From a virus: a stretch of 64,000 nt of DNA. Each line of letters starts with the position of its first letter. Positions within the stretch are counted from its first letter, which is position 1. Location of the stretch: IMG/VR virus record IMGVR_UViG_3300035698_013740, positions 1 to 64,000 of that record; one strand, 5' to 3'. This document shows, piece after piece, positions 31,889 through 40,504 of this stretch. A program made the position numbers and the translations under genes. The notes under the pieces were generated by a model that was given only the letters and a program-made list of their open reading frames with translations, was not told the DNA's origin and searched no databases.

Positions 31889-33164
31889 ACCATTATTAAT
31901 ATTTAGTGGACCAGTAGAAACACGATCAGGATACGGTGATCATGCTAGAGATCTAGTTTTATCCCTTATTAAAATGGATAAATTTGATATTAAAATAGCA
32001 TCTACTAGATGGGGTAGCACTCCTATGAATGCACTCTCTACTAGTAATGAAGATCATCAAAGGATACAAAATAGAATCCTAACCCAAAATCCAGATAGAC
32101 CTGTTGACATATGGGTTCAAGTTACAGTACCTCACGAATTTCAAAAGAACGGAAGATTCAATATTGGTATCACTGCCGGAATAGAAACTACCGCTGTATC
32201 TCTAGATTGGATACATGGATGCAACAGAATGGATATGGTTATTGTTCCATCAAATCATGCTAAGGTTTGCTTAGAAGGCACCCAATACAAAGAACAAAAC
32301 AACCAAACTAGTGAAGTTGTTAATGTTCATAAGGTCAATGTTCCTGTTGAAGTTCTATTTGAAGGAACAGATACAAATGTATTTAACAGCGAATACATTT
32401 CTGACGAACATGTAGAAAGTGAGTTATTAAATGTAAAGGACGATTTCAATTTCTTATTTGTAGGCCACTGGCTTCCTGGAGAATTAGGACAAGATCGCAA
32501 AGATGTTGGCATGATGATAAAAACATTCCTAAGTGTTTTCAAAAATAAGAAGGATGCACCTGGATTAATTTTAAAAACTTCTCAAGCTACATTTAGTGTA
32601 TTAGATAGAGAACGAATTGCAACTAATATTAGAGATATTAAGGGAAGCATAACTGGAAAATTACCTAATATCTATTTGTTGCATGGAGATATGACACAAC
32701 CTCAATTAAATTCATTATTTAATCATGATAAGGTTAAAGCAATGGTATCATTTACTAAGGGTGAAGGATATGGAAGACCACTTCAAGAATTTATGTTCAG
32801 TGGAAAGCCAATTATATCATCAAATTGGTCAGGTCATATTGATTTCCTCACAGGATATGCAGATTTAATAGATGGTGAACTGACACCCGTGCATCCAACT
32901 GCAGCAAATAATATGATATTAGAACATGCAAGTTGGTATACATTGAATTATAGTAATGCAGGTAAGGCTCTAATGGAAATGTTTAAAAGTTATGATGAGA
33001 AGATTAAGCACACTAGTGGATTAGTAGAATCTAGATCTTATAAATTTTCTTTAGATTCTATGGATGTAGAATTTGAAAAGCTAATAGAAAAATACGTTAC
33101 AGCACAAACACAGGTTCCACTTAAGTTACCAACAGGTGGGTTGCCTACGCTAAAACAATTATAA
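31881..33164 (+). CDS. GT-B glycosyltransferase (family 4-like)
   Basis: A 427-residue protein of the GT-B fold: 'LLIFSGPVETRSGYGDHARD' at the N terminus (Gly loop), 'IGITAGIETTAVSLDWI', 'VPVEVLFEGTDTNVFN' (hinge), 'FNFLFVGHWLPGELGQDRKD' and 'AMVSFTKGEGYGRPLQEFM' with the E-x7-E-like donor site. Similar to glycosyltransferases used for surface glycans. It is distinct from the neighbour at 29616, not a recent duplicate. Acceptor unknown. Confidence 0.85.
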   Translation: MIKPLLIFSGPVETRSGYGDHARDLVLSLIKMDKFDIKIASTRWGSTPMNALSTSNEDHQRIQNRILTQNPDRPVDIWVQVTVPHEFQKNGRFNIGITAGIETTAVSLDWIHGCNRMDMVIVPSNHAKVCLEGTQYKEQNNQTSEVVNVHKVNVPVEVLFEGTDTNVFNSEYISDEHVESELLNVKDDFNFLFVGHWLPGELGQDRKDVGMMIKTFLSVFKNKKDAPGLILKTSQATFSVLDRERIATNIRDIKGSITGKLPNIYLLHGDMTQPQLNSLFNHDKVKAMVSFTKGEGYGRPLQEFMFSGKPIISSNWSGHIDFLTGYADLIDGELTPVHPTAANNMILEHASWYTLNYSNAGKALMEMFKSYDEKIKHTSGLVESRSYKFSLDSMDVEFEKLIEKYVTAQTQVPLKLPTGGLPTLKQL

Positions 33165-33167
33165 ATT

Positions 33168-33695
33168 ATGGCAAATTATTCAGCAATATACAAACAGGCA
33201 GCTATCTCAGAGCATGCAGTAAGCCCTACAGGGATACTTCCTATGCAGCTTATAGCATTCGATTATAAGACTCCTGGACCAAGGCGCATTGGATTATCAT
33301 TGGGATATATTCCTAGCACAAAGATGCTACATTGCATTAGACTTAATGCCCTTCCACTTAATCATTTTAGATTACTTATGAAGAATATGATAGATCATAA
33401 ACTTCGTAACATTTATAAGAAGGCAAACAAGCGTAATGTTTTAATCGAATCAATTATAGTAAATAAATTTAGACTTCCATTTGAATCTGTTCCATATGGT
33501 CAGTTACAAAGTTTTTATGCAAACAATTTTAAAAACAACGCATACATAAAAAAGAATCCGGTGTATAGATCGTATCATATGCCTGATATGTCTGCAGCTA
33601 CTGTAATGTTACCAGATTTAGAATATCTAGGATTAATTCCAAGAAAGAATAAACAATCTCCAACGGCAGAGGATATATGGAAGACAACAAAATAA
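33168..33695 (+). CDS. Unknown basic protein
   Basis: A 175-residue protein that I do not recognise. It is basic, with 'LIAFDYKTPGPRRIGLSLGY' in the first half, a helical Lys/Arg/Asn-rich middle ('KLRNIYKKANKRNVLIES') and 'YLGLIPRKNKQSPTAEDIW' at the end. It starts 3 bases after one glycosyltransferase and overlaps the next by 19 bases. It lacks nucleotide-sugar motifs. A nucleic-acid or virion binding role would suit the charge, but that is a guess. Confidence 0.55.
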   Translation: MANYSAIYKQAAISEHAVSPTGILPMQLIAFDYKTPGPRRIGLSLGYIPSTKMLHCIRLNALPLNHFRLLMKNMIDHKLRNIYKKANKRNVLIESIIVNKFRLPFESVPYGQLQSFYANNFKNNAYIKKNPVYRSYHMPDMSAATVMLPDLEYLGLIPRKNKQSPTAEDIWKTTK

Positions 33696-34372
33696 AAGTT
33701 TCATATGCAATAACTGTCTCTACTGAAATTGAAGAATTAAAGAGACTTATCCATAAGTTAACTTTAGCTAGAGAAGCTTGGGAGAATCAACTAACTAGTG
33801 AAGTTGTTGTATTAGTGGATAAAAGTAATACAACAGAAGAGGTAGTTGAATTTGTAAAAAGTTTAAGTGAGTGGCAACTTCATGGATATGGCCAAGGCTA
33901 TGCAACTAGATCAATTACTAAGGTAGAATTTGCAGATCTAAATAAAGATTTTGCTACATTTAAAAACACTCTAAATTCATTATGCTCAGGCAAATGGATT
34001 TTTCAGTTAGATGCAGATGAGTATCCTCATGATCATCTATTGGAAAACATAAATGAAATATTAGACATCAATGAAGATGTAGAAGTTATATGGGTTCCTA
34101 GAGTTAATACAGTAGAAGGATTAACAAACGAAGATACTGCTCGTTGGAGATGGCATGTAACTGAAAATGGTTGGATTAATTGGCCTGACGCGCAATTGCG
34201 ACTCTACAGAAATAAGCCAGAAATTAAATGGAAAAAACCTGTTCACGAACAGCTTAGTGGATATAAAGTTTGGTCTGCACTTCCAGATGAAGAACAATAT
34301 GCATTGTATCATCCTAAAGGAATTGATAGACAAAGAAGACAAAACGCATTTTACGATACAATACAGGATTGA
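33677..34372 (+). CDS. Glycosyltransferase family 2-like protein
   Basis: A 231-residue GT-A-type protein: 'VSYAITVSTEIEELKRLI' at the N terminus, 'FATFKNTLNSLCSGKWIFQL' leading to the metal-binding 'DADEYP', and 'WPDAQLRLYRNKPEIKWKKP' followed by 'VHEQLSG'. This is the layout of GT2 proteins resembling WaaE/KdtX, which add sugars to lipopolysaccharide core. The D-A-D metal site is present. It overlaps the GDPD-like gene through TTGA. Confidence 0.8.
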   Translation: MEDNKIKVSYAITVSTEIEELKRLIHKLTLAREAWENQLTSEVVVLVDKSNTTEEVVEFVKSLSEWQLHGYGQGYATRSITKVEFADLNKDFATFKNTLNSLCSGKWIFQLDADEYPHDHLLENINEILDINEDVEVIWVPRVNTVEGLTNEDTARWRWHVTENGWINWPDAQLRLYRNKPEIKWKKPVHEQLSGYKVWSALPDEEQYALYHPKGIDRQRRQNAFYDTIQD

Positions 34373-34911
34373 ATCAGAGGCTAATAGCATATCGTGGAAA
34401 TATTCAAGGCAATAAGCCATACTTTCTTAATAAACCAGAGTATGTTGATATCGCTTTACAATATGGATATGATGCAATGGTAGATGTATGGATTAAAGAT
34501 GGTGAGTATTGGTTAGGTCATGACAATCCTAGATATGCAATACCTACTCACTTTTTATCTACAAAGGGAATATGGTGTAGGGCCATGACACGAGAAGCAC
34601 TTGATTCTATGATGAATGAGAAAGATATTCATTGCTTCATGAATGGTAATGATCCAATAGTCCTTACTAACAGGAATATAATGTGGTTAAATGATTCTAC
34701 CAAACTGTTTGACGATATGAAATCTGATGCTGTTTATTTTGATCCAGAAGGTGCTGAAGAAACAATGTATAGAAACATATACGCAATATGTTCAAACAAC
34801 GTAAGAGCAATACGGGAGATATTAACAGGAGAGCAGCAAAGAGAATTTAATATGAATGACGCTAGAGATATTGCAGATATAATACCAGACCTTGATAACT
34901 TTACAGGATAA
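34369..34911 (+). CDS. Glycerophosphodiester phosphodiesterase-like protein
   Basis: A 180-residue protein of the GDPD-like group found in glycan loci: 'LIAYRGNIQGNKPYFLNKPE' (in place of the usual A-H-R-G), 'ALQYGYDAMVDVWIKDGEYW' (metal-site E-x-D is M-V-D here) and 'LGHDNPRYAIP'. True enzymes cut glycerophosphodiesters using His, Glu and Asp; the first His is Tyr here, so activity is uncertain. The start is TTG at 34369 overlapping the previous stop (TTGA); a later start would remove the conserved N terminus. Confidence 0.55.
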   Translation: MNQRLIAYRGNIQGNKPYFLNKPEYVDIALQYGYDAMVDVWIKDGEYWLGHDNPRYAIPTHFLSTKGIWCRAMTREALDSMMNEKDIHCFMNGNDPIVLTNRNIMWLNDSTKLFDDMKSDAVYFDPEGAEETMYRNIYAICSNNVRAIREILTGEQQREFNMNDARDIADIIPDLDNFTG

Positions 34912-34912
34912 T

Positions 34913-35626
34913 ATGTACTCAATAATACTTCCATATAGAGATAGATTAAATCATCTAACCAAACTGCTTCCTAGACTCCATGAGAAGTTTGATGGAACGG
35001 ATTACGAAATTTTAATAATAGAACAGGATGATACTGAAAGCTTTAAATTGGCTCAGCTATTTAACGTTGGTGCGTTAAATTCTAAAGGTACCAACTTAGT
35101 ATTTCATGATGTAGATCATTATCCAAGTGATGACGTATCATATGAAATAACTGATAGCCCAGTATATCCAATTCAAAAAGTATTATTTCTGTCAGAAGAT
35201 GGAGAATCATTACGTCCAATGTGGGATGTTCCTGCAGGATATCGTAAGTTTTCAAAGTCAGCAGACGGACACTGGGGTGGAGTGTTTATTCTTACCAAAA
35301 AAATGTTTGAAGGTATTGGTGGTTTTAATCCAATGTATTCCGGTTGGGGTAAAGAGGATAATGATAGGCACCAAAGACTACTGTTAGCAGGATATCACCC
35401 AATTAGAAGACAGGTTGGCACATTTTACGGACTATATCATGAAGACAATTGTCCTTCACATACTGATACTGACTTCGTAAAAAACCACCAAATACTGAAT
35501 GATATGCAAACGTATCTTCACATTGGTCACAAAAATATGACGTATGACTTTACTGAATTTTCGGTTGGTAATGATAAAAGCGTAAGATGGTTAAAGGTTA
35601 CAAACATTAAAACGGTTGGAATATGA
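34913..35626 (+). CDS. Galactosyltransferase-like GT-A protein
   Basis: A 237-residue protein that starts 'MYSIILPYRDRLNHLTKLLP', the opening of GT7/GT27-type galactosyltransferases. 'LVFHDVDHYPSDD' is the metal-binding D-V-D, and 'WGGVFILTKKMFEGIGGFNP' with 'GWGKEDNDRHQRLLLAGY' is the highly typical W-G-(x)-E-D-x-D acceptor-side motif. ATG 34913 is chosen because it begins the conserved strand; an in-frame TTG 21 bases upstream would lie inside the previous gene. It overlaps the next gene by four bases. Confidence 0.8.
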   Translation: MYSIILPYRDRLNHLTKLLPRLHEKFDGTDYEILIIEQDDTESFKLAQLFNVGALNSKGTNLVFHDVDHYPSDDVSYEITDSPVYPIQKVLFLSEDGESLRPMWDVPAGYRKFSKSADGHWGGVFILTKKMFEGIGGFNPMYSGWGKEDNDRHQRLLLAGYHPIRRQVGTFYGLYHEDNCPSHTDTDFVKNHQILNDMQTYLHIGHKNMTYDFTEFSVGNDKSVRWLKVTNIKTVGI

Positions 35627-36525
35627 AATACAAAAAGGATCTCATAGTAGGAGCAGTGTCTTCAAATTATGAAGTTAGTGATGTAGTCAATTGGAGTGAG
35701 TCTATTATTAAGTCAGGATTTAAAGGAGATGTAGTAGTATTCTGCTACAACTTTAAGGCGACCGACGCCATTCCCGATTTTTTTAGGAACAAAAATTTTA
35801 AAGTCGTAATTCCGCATTCGGATATGTTTGGTAATGATGTTGAAAAATTTCAAACCCATACTGGTGAAGGAGATTCTACGAATAACTACACATTGGTACA
35901 TCAGCAACGATTTTTTCACTATTGGCAATATTTGAAATATGGTGATGAAATGTATAGATACATTATTACTACTGATGTTAGGGATGTCGTATTTCAAACA
36001 AATCCGTCAGAATATCTAGATTCATTTGATGATGGTGAATATACAATTTTAGCATCTAGTGAGAATGTGTTAGCAGGCAACGAGCCATGGTTTAGCGGAA
36101 TGGCAACAAAACATTTTGGTGGATACGTATTCAATGATGTGTTATCTAAACGTCCAGTATTTAATGTAGGTACATTTGCTGCAAGACATAAAGTTTTTAT
36201 GGATATGTCAATAAACAATTATTACTTATCATTATCATTTCATCCAGGAGTTCTTCCAGCCGTTGGGGATCAAACTGGATTTAATTTGTTGATTGCTACT
36301 GCATATTCAAATTATACTGCAAATTTGGGACCAAGTTCACATTGGGGATGTCAATGTGGAACAATGTTAAATCCGCAATTTGCACAACTTCAAGTAGAAT
36401 CTATTGATGGCATACATGAAAAGGATAGTATTGTTTACAATGGAGATACTCCGTTTGTAATTTTACATCAATATGATAGAGTTCCAGACCTAGTAGAGAA
36501 AATAAACGAAAAATATAGTAAATAA
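35623..36525 (+). CDS. GT-A-like glycosyltransferase, divergent
   Basis: A 300-residue protein with a likely GT-A fold. 'KKDLIVGAVSSNYEVSDVVN' and 'FKGDVVVFCYNFKA' give the first strands; 'YRYIITTDVRDVVFQTNPSE' carries a D-x-R-D in the place of the D-x-D metal site; 'WFSGMATKHFGG', 'PVFNVGTFAARH' and 'GDQTGFNLLIATA' follow as in GT8-like or DUF5672-like enzymes. Two Cys in 'HWGCQCGTM' may be structural. The next gene starts two bases later. Confidence 0.65.
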   Translation: MKYKKDLIVGAVSSNYEVSDVVNWSESIIKSGFKGDVVVFCYNFKATDAIPDFFRNKNFKVVIPHSDMFGNDVEKFQTHTGEGDSTNNYTLVHQQRFFHYWQYLKYGDEMYRYIITTDVRDVVFQTNPSEYLDSFDDGEYTILASSENVLAGNEPWFSGMATKHFGGYVFNDVLSKRPVFNVGTFAARHKVFMDMSINNYYLSLSFHPGVLPAVGDQTGFNLLIATAYSNYTANLGPSSHWGCQCGTMLNPQFAQLQVESIDGIHEKDSIVYNGDTPFVILHQYDRVPDLVEKINEKYSK

Positions 36526-36526
36526 G

Positions 36527-36889
36527 ATGATTGATTTAGTTGAAAAGTGGAAAGTTACTGGCTTGTTGGAGGGCATTGCTAGTACAGAACGTAAAGAAGT
36601 TATATCTAAACTGTTAGAAGAGTCTTCTAAATATTTAATAAGAATATCAGGAACTAGAACAATATCTGAACAGGCTGCAGGAGTTGTATTACCGGCAGTT
36701 CGACGAGTATATGGTAGTAACGGATACGAAGAATTTGACATTATTGATTTTTGTAAATTTATAAATCTTGAGGTTAGGAAATGGAAACCTAAGTTTAACC
36801 ACTACTCAAAATTAGACGAAGAAGCAGAAATGACTATTTATATATGTGAACAATACATAAAACAAGAGAGACGTAAAAATGGCAGTTGA
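36527..36889 (+). CDS. Unknown protein
   Basis: A 120-residue protein that I do not recognise, mainly helical: 'DLVEKWKVTGLLEGIASTER', 'LLEESSKYLIRISGTRTISE' and a final 'MTIYICEQYIKQERRKNGS'. It follows the glycosyltransferase by one base and overlaps the next small gene by 11 bases, so it is part of the same run. No catalytic motif is visible. Confidence 0.55.
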   Translation: MIDLVEKWKVTGLLEGIASTERKEVISKLLEESSKYLIRISGTRTISEQAAGVVLPAVRRVYGSNGYEEFDIIDFCKFINLEVRKWKPKFNHYSKLDEEAEMTIYICEQYIKQERRKNGS

Positions 36890-37031
36890 AAAAATATATG
36901 AAATTGATTGGGATCTTGTCATCACATTTGATGATTTAAAGAGAATTTTACGGGTATTGGATTTCAGATTTTCGGAATCTGCTACCAATTTAAACCTGAT
37001 AAGTGATTTAACTAAAGAAGTGGTGGTATAA
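36879..37031 (+). CDS. Small unknown protein, 50 residues
   Basis: A 50-codon frame starting ATG at 36879 inside the end of the previous gene and ending TAA at 37031, two bases before the next ATG. It encodes 'VEKIYEIDWDLVITFDDLKR' and a second helix 'LNLISDLTKEVVV'. Start/stop packing with both neighbours and normal codon use support translation. Function unknown. Confidence 0.5.
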   Translation: MAVEKIYEIDWDLVITFDDLKRILRVLDFRFSESATNLNLISDLTKEVVV

Positions 37032-37033
37032 GT

Positions 37034-37411
37034 ATGGCAATTAATTACCCAGTAGCAGAAATGGCAGATCGATATACGATTGCCCGATTGAAATTTGAAC
37101 GAATTCAATCAAACGAACGTTTCAGATTTTCAGCAGAAATGGATATTTATTTCGAAGAGCTTGATAAATACGAAGAATTGAATCCGTTTTTGGAAAGACT
37201 GTTCGAGAGCAACGGCAAAATCTGGGACCTAGAGACTGAGATTAGACGAGGCGCACTTGAAGATAAAGGGTTTGCGTGGATTGGTGAACGAGCAATTGCT
37301 ATTCGAGATGAGAATCGAGTTAGAGTTGGTATCAAGGGAGAAATCGTTGACCATTACGGTGAAGGATTCAAAGATATGAAGTGTAACTACTCAGGCGGGG
37401 ATGAAGAGTGA
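37034..37411 (+). CDS. DUF6165-like protein of glycan loci
   Basis: A 125-residue protein with 'YPVAEMADRYTIARLKFERI', 'ESNGKIWDLETEIRRG' and 'GERAIAIRDENRVRVGIKGE'. This arrangement, with a helix ending 'K-x-E-R-I', a central 'L-W-x-(x)-E-x-x-I-R' and a final 'R-x-x-I-K-x-E-I', resembles the DUF6165 group, small proteins next to glycosyltransferases in bacteria. The gene is somewhat richer in G and C than its neighbours. It overlaps the GT9-like gene by four bases. Confidence 0.45.
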   Translation: MAINYPVAEMADRYTIARLKFERIQSNERFRFSAEMDIYFEELDKYEELNPFLERLFESNGKIWDLETEIRRGALEDKGFAWIGERAIAIRDENRVRVGIKGEIVDHYGEGFKDMKCNYSGGDEE

Positions 37412-38307
37412 GAGTATTAATCAAAACATATGGATACTTTGGAGATATTCTTTTTGCATCATCAATTGCTAAATCTCTTAAGACCCATACTCAATATGGG
37501 GTAACTCATGTAGATTTTCTTATTGGATTTCCACAACTTCATGAATTAATGTCAAATAATCCATATATTGATAGAGTATGGGTATCTGATCATCCTAATC
37601 CAATGCCACATAATTCAATATTAGATGAATCACAATATGATAGGATGTATCAATTAGGTCAACTATCATTTAGTCTTCCACCTCCTGAAGAATTTCAAAG
37701 GTTGATTGGTATTGTCAATCCTAGAAAGAATTTTGAAGTGTATACTACTAAAGCTAACGATGAGTTAGTCCAAGCAGAATTTGCGTTAATTCGAGAAAAG
37801 TTAGATCCTTCTCAAAAAATAATTTATATACCATACAATTGGGATGCAAAGGCTTTTAGATATACTGAAGATGAATACGAAGCAGGTAGATATCAAAGAC
37901 CTAGGGATGCAGAAATTCAAACTAGAAGTATTGATAAAATAGTAGATAGTCTATCTCAATATCATTACGTAGTTTTTGGTGGTCTTCCTTACGGTAATTC
38001 ACAAATTGGAGTTGAAAGTCTTCAAAAGAGTTTGGCGTTGGAAGCGTCTATTATAAAGTATGCAGATTGGTATGTTGGTCCAGAAAGTGGATTATGCAAT
38101 ATAGCAGGTGGAGTTGGTACAAAAACGATAATAAATTGGGATTGGGTACATCACTTATATGGTCCTAAGGGAATAATAAAGCAATGTGATCCACCAATGT
38201 TAGGACCTGCAAACATGTTTGGTGCTGATAAACATTGGGTAATAGATCCATATGTAACTGATGAAGAATTATTTCAGAACATAGTGGGCATCATTAAAAA
38301 TAATTAA
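37408..38307 (+). CDS. Glycosyltransferase family 9-like (heptosyltransferase-like) protein
   Basis: A 299-residue protein of GT-B fold. 'RVLIKTYGYFGDILFASSIA' is the GT9 opening (G-D-x-x), 'VDFLIGFPQLHELMSNNPYI' the first domain, 'YVVFGGLPYGN' the hinge strand and 'ADWYVGPESGLCNIAGGVGT' the donor-site loop (usual G-x-D-(S/T)-G-x-x-H-x-A-A). GT9 enzymes add heptose to lipopolysaccharide core. Start is GTG at 37408, overlapping the previous stop. The usual loop His is Cys here. Confidence 0.75.
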   Translation: MRVLIKTYGYFGDILFASSIAKSLKTHTQYGVTHVDFLIGFPQLHELMSNNPYIDRVWVSDHPNPMPHNSILDESQYDRMYQLGQLSFSLPPPEEFQRLIGIVNPRKNFEVYTTKANDELVQAEFALIREKLDPSQKIIYIPYNWDAKAFRYTEDEYEAGRYQRPRDAEIQTRSIDKIVDSLSQYHYVVFGGLPYGNSQIGVESLQKSLALEASIIKYADWYVGPESGLCNIAGGVGTKTIINWDWVHHLYGPKGIIKQCDPPMLGPANMFGADKHWVIDPYVTDEELFQNIVGIIKNN

Positions 38308-38316
38308 AAAAAAAAT

Positions 38317-38982
38317 ATGAGTAAAAATTGTAAATGCGCATCGTGCATATGTGGCACATTAGATAGTAAAGACTTTATAGGTTGGACAGAATCTATTGGA
38401 ATAACACTAAATCCTGCACAAGTGATGCTGTATAACCATGTTATGAATAGTAATAGATGTATTCAATATAAATGTAGGCGACTTGCAGGATTTTCATTTT
38501 TATATACACTGCTTGCATATTGGCTAGTTGTTAAGCATGATAGGTTAGTAGCTATGATAGTACCAAATCATTCAGGAATTAAGTTAATAAAGCAGGATTT
38601 AGTTCGTATGGGATTAGATTGGCCAACTAATGGATTTCTCATAGTGCCAAGTAATAATATAGAAATTGGATTAAGGGGATATGGAAAACTAGATTATGTA
38701 TTTTTTGATGAAGCTAGTTTCTGTAAAAATTTAGAAGACGCAGTTCAAGATTTAAAACGATATACTGCAGGATCAGCTGATGATACTATAGTTCTTTATT
38801 CATCGTTTGCTCATCCATATCTTACATATTTGCAAAGAATGAGTTCTAGGTGGGATAGTGAATGGACGTTTTTTCAAGTTCCTGCATTTGTATTCAATAT
38901 GCAACATAGTAACGCAATGACGCCACAACAAGTTGGACAACCACAATACGCAATGGAAATGGAGTGTAAATTTGATGGATAG
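38317..38982 (+). CDS. Terminase/helicase-like ATPase domain with altered Walker A
   Basis: A 221-residue protein. 'ITLNPAQVMLYNHVMNSNRC' resembles the start of large terminase ATPase domains; the expected Walker A strand is 'IQYKCRRLAGFSFLYTLLAY', which keeps Arg and Gly but lacks the GK(S/T). 'LVAMIVPNHSGIKLIKQDL' is the next strand and 'LDYVFFDEASF' a clear Walker B with D-E. 'DDTIVLYSSFAHP' fits motif III. The nuclease domain is absent. The N terminus has 'CKCASCIC', perhaps a metal site. It may be a regulatory or degenerate terminase-like protein; the main terminase should be elsewhere. Confidence 0.5.
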   Translation: MSKNCKCASCICGTLDSKDFIGWTESIGITLNPAQVMLYNHVMNSNRCIQYKCRRLAGFSFLYTLLAYWLVVKHDRLVAMIVPNHSGIKLIKQDLVRMGLDWPTNGFLIVPSNNIEIGLRGYGKLDYVFFDEASFCKNLEDAVQDLKRYTAGSADDTIVLYSSFAHPYLTYLQRMSSRWDSEWTFFQVPAFVFNMQHSNAMTPQQVGQPQYAMEMECKFDG

Positions 38983-39991
38983 ATTAAAAAAATCAGTTTT
39001 AATAACAGGAGTAGCAGGACTATTAGGTTCTAGGCTAGCTACATGGATTTTTGAAAATACAAATTACTATGTAGTAGGTGTTGATGATCTCTCAGGTGGG
39101 TATTGTGAAAACGTCCCAGAAGGTGTTCATTTTCATAAAATAGATTTATCAATAGCAGAAGGATTTAATTTCACTAATTTGAATAAAATGTTTAAAACAT
39201 ATAAACCAGATTATGTATTTCATTTTGCAGCGTACGCAGCAGAAGGATTGAGTCCGTTTATTAGATGTTTCAATTACGAAAATAATTTAGTAGCAACTGC
39301 AAATATTGTAAACATGTGCATCAAATATGATGTGAAGAGATTAGTATTTACAAGTTCTATGGCGGTTTATGGAAATGCAGCTCCACCATTTAATGAAGAT
39401 GTTCAGCCTAACCCAATTGATCCATATGGAGTGGCAAAATTTGCTGCAGAGCAAGACATTAAAATCGCTGGAGATCAACATGGATTAGATTGGTGCATTA
39501 TACGACCTCATAATGTGTATGGTGTAAATCAAAATATTTGGGATAGATATCGAAACGTTCTTGGCATTTGGATGTATCAGCATCTCAATGGTCAGCCTAT
39601 GACAATATTTGGTGATGGAGAACAAACTAGAGCATTCAGTTATATTGATGATTGTTTGGAACCTTTTTGGAAATCAGCTGTTAAAGAAGAAGCGTCAAAG
39701 CAAATTATAAATTTGGGTGGCATTCATCACATTTCTATTAATGATGCAGCACATACACTTAAAGAAGTGATAGGCGGTGGAGAAATCGTTTATAGAGAAG
39801 CAAGACACGAAGTTAAAAATGCATATCCTACTTGGAAAAAATCTGTAGATATTTTAGAATTTGAACATAATACAGATTTTAGAGAAGGATTAAAATTGAT
39901 GTGGGAATGGGCACAAACTCAACCAAACCGTGATCAATTTATTTGGCCTGAATATGAATTAGAGAAGGGAATATATTCCTTTTGGAAATAA
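38975..39991 (+). CDS. NAD-dependent sugar epimerase/dehydratase
   Basis: A 338-residue extended short-chain dehydrogenase. 'SVLITGVAGLLGSRLATWIF' is the Rossmann G-x-x-G-x-x-G, 'YVVGVDDLSGGY' the NAD ribose-binding Asp, 'LVFTSSMAVYG' the Ser/Thr strand and 'DPYGVAKFAAEQ' the catalytic Y-x3-K. 'IIRPHNVYGVNQ' is also typical. It most likely makes a nucleotide-sugar (UDP-glucose 4-epimerase type) for the island's transferases. ATG 38975 is preferred over an upstream TTG because it begins just before the first strand and gives the 8-base overlap seen elsewhere. Confidence 0.88.
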   Translation: MDRLKKSVLITGVAGLLGSRLATWIFENTNYYVVGVDDLSGGYCENVPEGVHFHKIDLSIAEGFNFTNLNKMFKTYKPDYVFHFAAYAAEGLSPFIRCFNYENNLVATANIVNMCIKYDVKRLVFTSSMAVYGNAAPPFNEDVQPNPIDPYGVAKFAAEQDIKIAGDQHGLDWCIIRPHNVYGVNQNIWDRYRNVLGIWMYQHLNGQPMTIFGDGEQTRAFSYIDDCLEPFWKSAVKEEASKQIINLGGIHHISINDAAHTLKEVIGGGEIVYREARHEVKNAYPTWKKSVDILEFEHNTDFREGLKLMWEWAQTQPNRDQFIWPEYELEKGIYSFWK

Positions 39992-40006
39992 TAAAGAGAT
40001 AAGATT

Positions 40007-40426
40007 ATGTTGATATATGTAATAACTGCGTTAGTAATGGCACTTGTCATTGGTTTTGCTTTGGGATTTGATAAAGGACTACGAAGAGCAAAGGAAGTTA
40101 GTATAGTCATTGATGGAAAGAAAATTTCTAGTACATTTGACGTAACAGGTAAGCGAGGAAATACTGAAGATCTTTCAGTAGTAATTGGAGATGCAGAAGC
40201 TAGCATTGCTGCAGTTAGGGACCGATTTACTAAACTGATTAATCATCCAGGTCGTGGACCTTCTACCCAAAAGGCAGGAATATTGAGTACAGATAATGTA
40301 GGAAACATTACGTCATACGTAACGGTAGAAGAATTAGAACCATCGTATGTTCAATCACTGCATGATAAATTAGAATCTGATACTGAGATAATTAGAAATG
40401 TAGCAAATCAAAATTATGATGCATAG
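40007..40426 (+). CDS. Membrane-anchored unknown protein ending at an in-frame amber
   Basis: A 139-residue protein with an N-terminal membrane anchor ('LIYVITALVMALVIGFALGF', about 2-21), a basic turn and a soluble part with 'KEVSIVIDGKKISSTFDVTG' and 'LSVVIGDAEASIAAVRDRF'. The TAG at 40424-40426 is followed by CAG TTA and 25 more sense codons in frame (see 40427-40504). It has good spacing from the epimerase (15 bases). Function is not known; the anchor suggests an envelope location. Confidence 0.6.
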   Translation: MLIYVITALVMALVIGFALGFDKGLRRAKEVSIVIDGKKISSTFDVTGKRGNTEDLSVVIGDAEASIAAVRDRFTKLINHPGRGPSTQKAGILSTDNVGNITSYVTVEELEPSYVQSLHDKLESDTEIIRNVANQNYDA

Positions 40427-40504
40427 CAGTTAGAGCTTACTGATGTTATACGTGAACTAGAAGCTGATGTTATGCGTGAACTAGAAGCTGAAGTTAATGA
40501 ATAA
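40427..40504 (+). other. In-frame extension after an amber codon, with a 24-bp repeat
   Basis: After TAG 40424-40426 the same frame continues for 25 codons, 'LTDVIRELEADVMRELEAEV' in the core, to TAA 40502-40504. It contains two 24-base direct repeats (GATGTTATRCGTGAACTAGAAGCT), a coiled-coil-type heptad. The FkbM gene starts at 40497 within ATGAATAA, the same 8-base start/stop overlap used by other genes here, which implies that translation normally ends at 40504. Either amber read-through or a recent nonsense change. Confidence 0.55.

Noticed and set aside
40424-40426. Genome-wide TAG recoding (as in some huge phages) to explain the in-frame amber
   Set aside because: TAG ends many clear genes here, for example those ending at 1410, 14523, 27063 and 48028, so TAG is a normal stop.
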